Translations under genes and position numbers: made by a program
Source of the DNA: an uncultured Clostridia bacterium
GTDB lineage: Bacteria > Bacillota > Clostridia > Christensenellales > Aristaeellaceae
Direction of reading: 5' to 3'
DNA length: 20,122 bases
Assembly: GCA_934631985.1 (NCBI GenBank)
Contig: CAKTYE010000046.1
Location: 1-20,122 of the forward strand
Shown here: positions 5,789 through 12,197 of the stretch, in pieces
Position numbering within the stretch: position 1 is the first letter of the stretch
How the letters are laid out: the number at the start of each line of letters is the position of its first letter
Notes under the pieces: generated by a model
What the model saw: the letters and a program-made list of their open reading frames with translations, nothing else
The model's database searches: none
What the model was told of the DNA's origin: nothing

Positions 5789-7876
5789 ATGGCGGATTAT
5801 TTGACCAGCAACATCAGGAATATCGCCCTCATGGGACATGGCGGCGAGGGCAAAACCACCTTAACGGAGGCAATGCTTTTCGCTGCCGGCATTATCGACC
5901 GTCAGGGCAAAGTGGAAGACGGCACCACGACCACCGACTTTGAGCCTGAAGAAAACAAGCGCAAGTGCTCCATCAGCGCCGCCTGCGCTCCCATCGACTG
6001 GAACGGCAAGATGCTTAACATCATCGATGTTCCCGGCTACTTTGATTTTATCGGCGAGATGGTTGGCCCCCTGCGCGTGGTAGAGACCGCGTGCATCGTG
6101 GTCAGCGGTGTGACCGGCTTCAACGTAGGCGCGGAAAAGGCGTTCAAGCACGCCGTCAAGAGTGGCGTGGGCCGTATGTTCGTCATCAACCAGATGGACC
6201 GCGAGCATGCCAGCTTTGACAAGGTGACCCAGCAGCTGCGCGACCGTCACGGCTCCTGCGTGGTGCCCGTACTGATGCCCATCGGCGAAGGCGCAGACTT
6301 CCGCGGCGTGGTGAACGTGCTGGAAAAGAAGGCTTATGAAGGCGCGTACAAGAACAGCGTTGAGATCCCCATGCCCGACAGCATGAAGGACAAGGTGGAG
6401 AAGGCCTTTGAATACCTGACCGAGCAGGCTGCCGCCGCGGATGACGACCTGATGATGAAGTATCTCGACGAGGGCGAATTGAACTATGACGAGATCTTGC
6501 AGGGCTTCCGCAAGGGCATGAAGGATGGCGACATCGTGCCTGTGTGCGCCGTTTCCGCGCTGACCGGTGTGGGTATCGCCCGCATGATGGACCTGATGGC
6601 GAAGTATCTGCCCTCCCCTGCCCACGACGGCATCACCCATGACGGCTTCAATCCCCGCACGGGCGAAGCGCAGGTGCGCGTCTGTACGGACAATCAGCCC
6701 TTCTCCGCGTTCATCTACAAGACCATTGCCGACCCCTTCGTGGGCAAGCTGAGCCTGTTCCGTATCTTCTCCGGTACGCTGACCAGCGCCACCACGCTGT
6801 ACAACGTCAACAAGGACAAGACTGAAAAGAGCGCCGGCATTTACATCCTGCGCGGCAAGAAGCAGATCGCCAAGCAGGTGCTTCACGCGGGCGACCTGGG
6901 CGCGCTGGCAAAGCTGCAATACACCTCCACCGGCGACACACTGGCGGATTACAATGATCCCATCCAGTACCCGACGCTGGCCTTCCCGGCTCCCTGCATG
7001 AGCAAGGCCGTCTACGCCGCCAAGCAGGGCGAGGAAGACAAGGTGTTCTCCGGCCTGGCCCGTCTGATGGAAGAAGACCCCTCCATCAAGCTGGAAAAGA
7101 ATACCGAGACCACCGAAACGCTGCTGTCCGGTCAGGGCGAAATGCACCTGGACGTGATCCGCAACAAGCTGGCGGCAAAGTTCGGCGCAAACGCCGTGCT
7201 GCAGGACCCCAAGATCCCCTATCGCGAAACCATCCGCAAGGTCGTCAAGGTGCAGGGCCGTCACAAGAAGCAGTCCGGCGGTCACGGTCAGTTCGGCGAT
7301 GTGTGGATCGAGTTCTCCCCCTGCCGCGACGGCGGTCAGGAGTTCGAGTTTGAGGACGCCGTAGTCGGCGGTGTGGTGCCGCGCAACTTCATCCCCTCGG
7401 TGGAAAAGGGCCTGCGCGAGAACATGGTGCACGGCGTGCTGGCAGGCTATCCCATGGTGGGTGTGCATGCCAAGCTGTATGACGGCTCCTATCATCCCGT
7501 TGACTCCTCTGAAATGGCCTTTAAGACGGCGGCCCGCATCGCTTACAAGAAGGGCTGCATGGAAGCGAATCCCGTGCTGATGGAGCCCATCATGCACGTC
7601 ACCGTCACGGTGCCGGACGAGTACATGGGCGACATCATGGGCGACATGAACAAGCGCCGTGGTCGCATCATCGGCATGAACCAGACCGACGGCATGCAGC
7701 AGGTGGAGGCGGAAGCCCCCATGGCGGAAATGTTCAAGTATGCCACCGATCTGCGCTCCATGACCCAGGCGCGCGGCTCCTTCACGATGGAATTTGCGCG
7801 GTATGAGGATGTGCCTTCCAACGTGGCGGAGAAGATCATCGCCAACGCCAAGAAGGACGATGACGACGACGAATAA
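5789..7876 (+). CDS. fusA: Elongation factor G-like translational GTPase (EF-G paralogue)
   Basis: A 695-residue protein with the EF-G five-domain plan: an N-terminal GTPase domain (about 8-280), a beta-barrel domain II, and domains III-V ending near residue 685. The domain IV tip is recognisable in KKQSGGHGQFGD. G1 is GHGGEGKTT (16-24) rather than the canonical GHIDAGKTT. G3 is DVPGYFDF (80-87), placing Tyr84 where EF-G has its catalytic His. G4 is NQMD (134-137) instead of NKMD. The switch I RGITI is replaced by RKCSI (58-62). These marks place it among EF-G2/FusA2-like paralogues rather than the canonical translocase of the str operon, which I would expect elsewhere in the genome. It ends in an acidic tail, KKDDDDDE. 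The start follows GGGAGG at 5774-5779. Exact function, whether translocation, recycling or a special role, is not evident. Confidence 0.88.
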   Translation: MADYLTSNIRNIALMGHGGEGKTTLTEAMLFAAGIIDRQGKVEDGTTTTDFEPEENKRKCSISAACAPIDWNGKMLNIIDVPGYFDFIGEMVGPLRVVETACIVVSGVTGFNVGAEKAFKHAVKSGVGRMFVINQMDREHASFDKVTQQLRDRHGSCVVPVLMPIGEGADFRGVVNVLEKKAYEGAYKNSVEIPMPDSMKDKVEKAFEYLTEQAAAADDDLMMKYLDEGELNYDEILQGFRKGMKDGDIVPVCAVSALTGVGIARMMDLMAKYLPSPAHDGITHDGFNPRTGEAQVRVCTDNQPFSAFIYKTIADPFVGKLSLFRIFSGTLTSATTLYNVNKDKTEKSAGIYILRGKKQIAKQVLHAGDLGALAKLQYTSTGDTLADYNDPIQYPTLAFPAPCMSKAVYAAKQGEEDKVFSGLARLMEEDPSIKLEKNTETTETLLSGQGEMHLDVIRNKLAAKFGANAVLQDPKIPYRETIRKVVKVQGRHKKQSGGHGQFGDVWIEFSPCRDGGQEFEFEDAVVGGVVPRNFIPSVEKGLRENMVHGVLAGYPMVGVHAKLYDGSYHPVDSSEMAFKTAARIAYKKGCMEANPVLMEPIMHVTVTVPDEYMGDIMGDMNKRRGRIIGMNQTDGMQQVEAEAPMAEMFKYATDLRSMTQARGSFTMEFARYEDVPSNVAEKIIANAKKDDDDDE

Positions 7877-7891
7877 TCCCTGAAGCACAGC

Positions 7892-7930
7892 ACGGGAGGA
7901 GCTTTCATTAAAAAGCTCCTCCCGTTTTTT
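7892..7930 (+). terminator. Strong terminator of the EF-G-like gene
   Basis: A perfect 14 bp stem, 7892-7905 with 7912-7925, around a 6 nt loop and followed by six T. It starts 16 bp after the stop codon. Confidence 0.95.
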
Positions 7931-8076
7931 GCCAAACATCGCAGAAATGCTGCCAGTTCACCGCAGGAAAAAACACGGTTTGGCAGGAATACAGCGCCTA
8001 TCGTGGAATAGGGTATCATGAAAATAAGGGCAATGCCGCATGCGGTCGCATTGTCCCGGAAAAGGGAGTGCCGTTC

Positions 8077-8802
8077 ATGAAAAAATGGATCGCGTTCATC
8101 TGTGTGCTGACGCTGCTGTGCAGCCTTTTTGCGTTCCCGGCCTTGGCTGACGGAACCCGAAATTGCGTTTCCTGCGGGCGTTCCATCGGCACCAATTACA
8201 CCTATTGTCCCTATTGCGGCGCAGCGCAGACCAAGACCTGCCCGAAGTGCGGCTATGCTGCGGACGCTGGCTTCACCTACTGCCCCAAGTGCGGCGCAGC
8301 GCTGAGCAGCTCCGGCTCCTGGGGTTCGTCCCCTTCTGCCGATACGCAGATTTACGGCCTTGCCAGCGAGCGTCTGGCGACCCGCAGCGGCCCTTCCACG
8401 GATTACACCGAGCTGGGTACCTACAAGGTGAAGGGCGAATATGTGCGCATTGTGACCATCGCCTATGACGAAAACGGCGTGGGCTGGATTCAGTGCGAGG
8501 TTACCTATGGCGGTGCGCTGCGCCGGGTGTATACGGGCCTGAAGCGGTTTGACACCTCCACCTTCAACCTGAGCCAAGTTCCTGATGAAAGCCAGGTGTA
8601 CGGCGCACAGCGGGCCTATATCGACCTGGCCTGCACCTTGCGCTATGGCCCCGGCTCTGCCTACGGTGTATGTAAGGATACGTTGGACAGCTATTATGTG
8701 GATGTGCTGACCGTGGAAAACGGCTGGGCGCTTGTGCTGGCTTCCTCCAACAATACGCCGTGCCGCGTCTGGGTGGAAGACCGGGTGCTTTCCTACTATT
8801 GA
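8077..8802 (+). CDS. Secreted protein with two zinc ribbons and SH3-like domains
   Basis: A 241-residue protein of unknown function. The N-terminus, MKKWIAFICVLTLLCSLFAF then PALA-D, is a typical Sec signal peptide with cleavage near residue 24. Immediately after come two four-cysteine zinc ribbons: Cys30/33 with Cys44/47 (CVSCG...CPYCG) and Cys55/58 with Cys69/72 (CPKCG...CPKCG). A Ser/Gly linker (77-90) leads to two segments that look like bacterial SH3 domains: about 93-155 (LATRSGPSTDYTELG) and about 175-240 (LRYGPGSAYGVC...ENGW). The SH3 parts suggest cell-wall binding. The ATG at 8077 is preferred over a GTG nine bases upstream because GGGAG at 8064-8068 is correctly spaced only for the ATG. 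The weak promoter candidate TATCAT at 8014-8019 lacks a -35. Zinc ribbons outside the membrane are unusual. Confidence 0.85.
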   Translation: MKKWIAFICVLTLLCSLFAFPALADGTRNCVSCGRSIGTNYTYCPYCGAAQTKTCPKCGYAADAGFTYCPKCGAALSSSGSWGSSPSADTQIYGLASERLATRSGPSTDYTELGTYKVKGEYVRIVTIAYDENGVGWIQCEVTYGGALRRVYTGLKRFDTSTFNLSQVPDESQVYGAQRAYIDLACTLRYGPGSAYGVCKDTLDSYYVDVLTVENGWALVLASSNNTPCRVWVEDRVLSYY

Positions 8803-8825
8803 GGTACTGACTTCAGCACAACTGA

Positions 8826-8856
8826 GCAGGCGGAGTTTTCCTCCGCTTGCTTTTTT
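8826..8856 (+). terminator. Terminator of the zinc-ribbon/SH3 gene
   Basis: GCAGGCGGAG (8826-8835) pairs with CTCCGCTTGC (8841-8850) with one G-T pair, 5 nt loop, and a T6 run at 8851-8856. Confidence 0.9.
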
Positions 8857-8874
8857 GCTGTCCTCCGCTATAAT
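8847..8874 (+). promoter_or_regulatory. Promoter of the two-TM gene, embedded in the preceding terminator
   Basis: TTGCTT at 8847-8852 (terminator arm plus U-tract) and TATAAT at 8869-8874 with a 16 bp spacer. This repeats the arrangement seen before murI. Confidence 0.75.
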
Positions 8875-8905
8875 GAAATCATCATGCTGCATTGGAGGAA
8901 CGACC

Positions 8906-9679
8906 ATGGCACATAGTCTGCGCCCCGTCAAGCTGTTTTTGATCGCACTTTTGCTGCTGATTGTGGATATTGTGGGTCTGCTGCGCTGGGATAACAGCTC
9001 CACCGCCGCAGAAAAGGCCATGGAGGCACTTCCGCAAGTCACGACAGAAGAAGCACTGCAAACGGCGTTTACCCAGCCGTCCCAGCGCTATGTGGTGCGG
9101 CTTCCCCTTTCCGGCGATGGCGTTTACGATCGTTTTCACCTGCTGCGCGAGGCATGCCTGGAGCTGAATTACGACTGCGAAGCCTACGAATCTGAAATAA
9201 ATGCAGCCGACGGCACCTCCAGCGGCGGATGGGTGAGCGTCAGCGGTCGAAGCTCTGCGGACCGTAGCATCTCCATCCTTCTGTCCGGCGGTGTACCGCT
9301 GGACCTCACGGATGTTTCCCTGCGCTATGCAAAGGACTTTCTGCTGGATGAAACAAACCGCCTGCTTCCCGAGGATGTGGAGCGCTGCTACTACTACCCC
9401 ACCGGCGTATCCTCCAGCAGCACCCTGCGCTATCGTGTATCTGCACTTCCCGTTGGCAGCGAGGTGCTTTTTCTGGCGGACATTGGCCCGGACGGTGTGC
9501 AAGTAGCCGCCCCTGACGGCAAGCAAAAGCTGCTGCTCACCAGCGATCAGATCAGTGACCTTGCCTATTATGCCACGGAATCGGAGACTGGGTTTCTGGT
9601 GCTTGTGCTGTTCCCCCTGTTTCTTGTGGACATCTGGCTTTGGATCCGCGGCTTCCGCAGTCTCTTTACCGGCGCATGA
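8906..9679 (+). CDS. Hypothetical membrane protein with two transmembrane segments
   Basis: I do not recognise this 257-residue protein. One hydrophobic helix lies at about 10-26 (LFLIALLLLIVDIVGLL) and a second at about 229-247 (GFLVLVLFPLFLVDIWLWI). Both contain a VD-I/V-like acidic pair within the membrane span. The roughly 200 residues between them are soluble, with a Ser/Gly-rich stretch (104-119) and a cluster CYYYPTGVSSSS (161-172). Topology cannot be fixed; an external loop with both ends inside is plausible because both termini carry Arg/Lys. The start is the ATG after GGAGG (8894-8898, 7 nt spacing). It has its own promoter and is convergent with iscU, so its context gives no functional hint. 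Confidence 0.8.
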   Translation: MAHSLRPVKLFLIALLLLIVDIVGLLRWDNSSTAAEKAMEALPQVTTEEALQTAFTQPSQRYVVRLPLSGDGVYDRFHLLREACLELNYDCEAYESEINAADGTSSGGWVSVSGRSSADRSISILLSGGVPLDLTDVSLRYAKDFLLDETNRLLPEDVERCYYYPTGVSSSSTLRYRVSALPVGSEVLFLADIGPDGVQVAAPDGKQKLLLTSDQISDLAYYATESETGFLVLVLFPLFLVDIWLWIRGFRSLFTGA

Positions 9680-9681
9680 GA

Positions 9682-9717
9682 AAAGCCCCCGCTGCATTGT
9701 TTTGCAGCAGGGGCTTT
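9682..9717. terminator. Bidirectional terminator between convergent genes
   Basis: AAAGCCCC-C-GCTGCA (9682-9696) pairs with TGCAGC-A-GGGGCTTT (9703-9717), a 14 bp stem with one mismatch. The flanking A/T runs let it act for the plus-strand hypothetical gene and the minus-strand isc operon. Confidence 0.85.
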
Positions 9718-9726
9718 ATACTATGC

Positions 9727-10131
9727 TTAGTCGTCCAGCTTGAGGTTTTCCTTGGCGGCTTCCTCGGGATGCTTCTCGATGTAGTCCTTCACCGCCGCAT
9801 GGATCGCCTGCTCAGCCAGCATGGAGCAGTGCATCTTGACGGGAGGCAGACCGTCCAGCGCTTCCGCAACTGCCTGGTTGGTCAGCTTCAGCGCCTCGGT
9901 AACGCTCTTGCCCTTCACCAGCTCTGTCGCCATGGAGCTGGTAGCAATCGCCGCGCCGCAGCCAAAGGTCTTGAACTTCACATCGGTGATGATGCCATTC
10001 TCCACCTGAATGTCCATCTTCATGATGTCGCCGCACTTGGCGTTGCCTACGGTGCCGGTACCGCTGGGATTTTCGATCTCGCCCACATTGCGGGGGTTGG
10101 AGAAATGATCCATAACTTTTTCGCTGTACAT
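9727..10131 (-). CDS. iscU: Fe-S cluster assembly scaffold IscU (NifU-like)
   Basis: A 134-residue scaffold on which iron and cysteine-derived sulfur are assembled before transfer to apo-proteins. The three cluster-binding cysteines are in GNAKCGD (Cys33, with Asp35), FGCGAAIA (Cys58) and HCSMLAEQ (Cys102, preceded by His101). The start MYSEKVMDHF is typical of the family and follows AAGGAGG at 7 nt. A longer in-frame start upstream is less likely. It lies 30 bp after iscS and is the last gene of the operon. The C-terminus carries a short charged tail (about 120-134) beyond the core fold. Confidence 0.96.
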   Translation of the reverse strand: MYSEKVMDHFSNPRNVGEIENPSGTGTVGNAKCGDIMKMDIQVENGIITDVKFKTFGCGAAIATSSMATELVKGKSVTEALKLTNQAVAEALDGLPPVKMHCSMLAEQAIHAAVKDYIEKHPEEAAKENLKLDD

Positions 10132-10161
10132 AGCTTTATCCTCCTTATCGGTCAAACCGCA

Positions 10162-11361
10162 TCAATGATTCATAAAGGGACAATTCGCGCCCAGAGTGCT
10201 GGTCTCGGCGTTCAGCACGCTCATGGCCCGCAGATCCTTCACGATGCCAGGCAGCACACGCAGCACCTCGTCCACATCCGCCTCGGTCGTGTCGGTACCC
10301 AGCGACAGGCGCAGGGAGCCGTGCGCAATCTCATGAGGCAGACCAATTGCCAGCAGCACATGGCTGGGATCCAGGCTGCCGCTGGTGCAGGCCGAGCCGC
10401 TGGAGCCTGCGATACCCGCCAAGTCCAGACGGAGCAGCATCGCTTCGCCCTCAATGTAGCGGATGGAGACGTTCACGTTGTTGGGCAAACGGCCTTCACG
10501 GGGACCGTTCAGGCGCACATCGGGAATTTCCGCCAGAATGCCGTCAATCAGCTTGTCCCGCAGGCGAGACATGCGGGCGGCGTTTGCTTCCAGATTCTGG
10601 GTTGCCAGCTCAATGGCCTTGCCGATGCCCACAATGCCCGCCAGGTTCTCCGTACCCGCGCGCTGACCGCGCTCCTGCGCGCCGCCGTGCATGAAGATGT
10701 CCGGGCGCACGCCCTTGCGGATGTACAGCACGCCAATGCCCTTGGGGCCATGGAACTTGTGACCGCTCATGGACAGCATGTCGATGTTCATGGCATTCAC
10801 ATCAATCGGGATAGCGCCGATGGCCTGCACCGCGTCGGTGTGGAACAGGATGCCCTTGCTGTGCGCCAGCTTGCCAATCTCGGCGATGGGCTCCAGGGTG
10901 CCGATCTCGTTGTTGGCAGCCATGATGGAGATCAGGATGGTCTTGTCGGTGATGGCCTTCTCCACATCCTCCACGCGAACGCGGCCCACCTCATCCACAG
11001 GCAGGTACGTCACCTCAAAGCCCTGCTTTTCCAGCCACTGGCAGGTATGCAGCACCGCGTGATGCTCAATGGAGGTGGTGATGATGTGGTTGCCCTTAGC
11101 GCGCTTGGCAAAGGCCGTCCCTTTGATGGCCCAGTTATCGCTCTCGCTGCCGCCTGCGGTGAAGTAGATCTCCGAGGGCTGTGCGCCGATGGCAGCGGCT
11201 ACCTGCTTGCGGGCAGCGTCCACCGCACGGCGAGCGTCGCGGCCTGTGGAGTGAATGCTGGAGGGATTGCCGTAGACGTCGCAAAAGTAAGGCAGCATCG
11301 CTTGGAGAACCTCCGGGGATACCGCGGTGGTAGCGGCATTGTCCATATAGATGCGATCCAT
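10162..11361 (-). CDS. iscS: Cysteine desulfurase IscS/NifS
   Basis: A 399-residue PLP enzyme that converts L-cysteine to alanine and leaves a persulfide that is passed to IscU. Motifs: YMDNAATT (5-12), SIEHHAVLH (97-105), HTDAVQA (174-180), the PLP-lysine site MSGHKFHGPKG (198-208, Lys202), GGAQERGQRAGTEN (226-239) and the catalytic-loop cysteine in SGSACTSGS (Cys325). The loop is of the longer, class I type. The ATG lies 2 bp from the iscR stop codon and its ribosome site AAAGGAG is inside the end of iscR, which suggests translational coupling. Confidence 0.97.
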   Translation of the reverse strand: MDRIYMDNAATTAVSPEVLQAMLPYFCDVYGNPSSIHSTGRDARRAVDAARKQVAAAIGAQPSEIYFTAGGSESDNWAIKGTAFAKRAKGNHIITTSIEHHAVLHTCQWLEKQGFEVTYLPVDEVGRVRVEDVEKAITDKTILISIMAANNEIGTLEPIAEIGKLAHSKGILFHTDAVQAIGAIPIDVNAMNIDMLSMSGHKFHGPKGIGVLYIRKGVRPDIFMHGGAQERGQRAGTENLAGIVGIGKAIELATQNLEANAARMSRLRDKLIDGILAEIPDVRLNGPREGRLPNNVNVSIRYIEGEAMLLRLDLAGIAGSSGSACTSGSLDPSHVLLAIGLPHEIAHGSLRLSLGTDTTEADVDEVLRVLPGIVKDLRAMSVLNAETSTLGANCPFMNH

Positions 11362-11363
11362 GG

Positions 11364-11804
11364 TTATTGCTCCTTTGCTTCAACCCGTGCGTGATTATCG
11401 TAGCACTGCTGCTCCAGCATATCGCGCAGGGTGATGGATTGTAGTAACTGGTTAATGCTTTCAGAGAGGTATTCCCACACCCGGCGGGATTCGCACTGAC
11501 CGCTTTTCTTGCAGCAGCTTCCGTCCGCCAGGCATTCGGAAAGGTTCAGCGGCCCTTCCGTTGCATCCATGATGTCACCCACGGTGATCTCCTCCGGCGC
11601 CTTCGCCAGCAGATAACCGCCCTGCGACCCCCGCACCGTTGTGACCAGTCCGGCCCTTCTCAGGCTCCCCAGCAGCTGCTCCAGATAATCCTCTGAAACG
11701 CCGATGGCACTGACCGCCTTCAGGGGCTGGGGGCCATCCCCAACGTGCTGTGCCAGGTAAAACATGGCATAGAGTCCATATTTCCCCTTGGTGGATAACT
11801 TCAT
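11364..11804 (-). CDS. iscR: Rrf2 family transcriptional regulator, IscR-like
   Basis: A 146-residue winged-helix regulator, first gene of the isc operon and probably its autorepressor. The N-terminus MKLSTKGKYGLYAMFYLA and the wing segment VRGSQGGYLLAK (57-68) are Rrf2 hallmarks. Cysteines at 91, 97, 98 and 104 (ECLADGSCCKKSGQC) match the [2Fe-2S]-binding region of IscR, but the position of the fourth IscR ligand, His107 in E. coli, is Arg here, and two adjacent cysteines give a choice of spacing. The start follows GAGGAGG; upstream in-frame codons are rejected because they run toward the promoter. Confidence 0.92.
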   Translation of the reverse strand: MKLSTKGKYGLYAMFYLAQHVGDGPQPLKAVSAIGVSEDYLEQLLGSLRRAGLVTTVRGSQGGYLLAKAPEEITVGDIMDATEGPLNLSECLADGSCCKKSGQCESRRVWEYLSESINQLLQSITLRDMLEQQCYDNHARVEAKEQ

Positions 11805-11854
11805 GGTGACCTCCTCACAGGAAACCCGATACGTTCTCTCGGGATTCCGAAAGC

Positions 11855-11883
11855 ATATTAGCATATCCGACTTTTTTTGTCAA
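11855..11883 (-). promoter_or_regulatory. isc operon promoter with candidate regulator site
   Basis: Minus-strand TTGACA (11878-11883), a 17 bp spacer and TAATAT (11855-11860). The -35 region contains the dyad GAC-A7-GTC (11869-11881), a plausible IscR/Rrf2 operator by position and symmetry. The leader has a short CCCGA/TCGGG hairpin. Bases 11884-12040 are pyrimidine-rich and show no gene. Confidence 0.75.
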
Positions 11884-12041
11884 CATTCTGCCTGAAAAAA
11901 AGTACAGCTTTGCTGCGATTTTTTTCAAATTCTCCCTCGCTAACTGTTTTTGTTTCCGCTTCCCATCCCGAGCTTCCTATTGCCCCCTGTCCATTCTGCA
12001 CCACATTACACCCCAATTATTCCCCTGAAACACGAAAAGGC

Positions 12042-12063
12042 GCGGGATGCTTACGCACCCCGC
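12042..12063 (-). terminator. Possible distal terminator of the nucleotidase gene
   Basis: GCGGG-A-TGC, loop TTAC, GCA-C-CCCGC. Read on the minus strand it is followed by GCCTTTTCGTG, a short U-rich tail. It lies about 135 bp after the stop codon, beyond a larger hairpin. Confidence 0.5.
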
Positions 12064-12140
12064 ACCCTTTCCTTTCTCTCCCCCAACCATTGCTTCGCAG
12101 CGCACATTTTCAAACCATCCGCCGCTTTCCGGGAGGGAGC

Positions 12141-12180
12141 GCGAGGGAGGAACCTTTCTCAGAAAGGCCGCCTCCCTCGC
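12141..12180. repeat. Large perfect hairpin downstream of the nucleotidase gene
   Basis: GCGAGGGAGG (12141-12150) pairs perfectly with CCTCCCTCGC (12171-12180); inside, CCTTTC (12153-12158) pairs with GAAAGG (12162-12167). No T-run follows on either strand, so it is not a classic terminator. It could block 3' exonucleases or be another copy of a dispersed palindromic element. Confidence 0.6.
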
Positions 12181-12197
12181 AGTTCTTTTTGTATGGT

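Noticed and set aside
5861..7939. Long minus-strand open frame opposite the EF-G-like gene
   Set aside because: Antisense shadow of a recognised protein; His/Val/Gly-rich and without motifs. It also runs into the terminator.
8031..8053. CAATGC...GCATTG hairpin with inner CCGCATGCGG before the zinc-ribbon gene, considered as a riboswitch or metal-regulator operator
   Set aside because: Too small for a riboswitch and not matching a known zinc-repressor box; no basis beyond symmetry.
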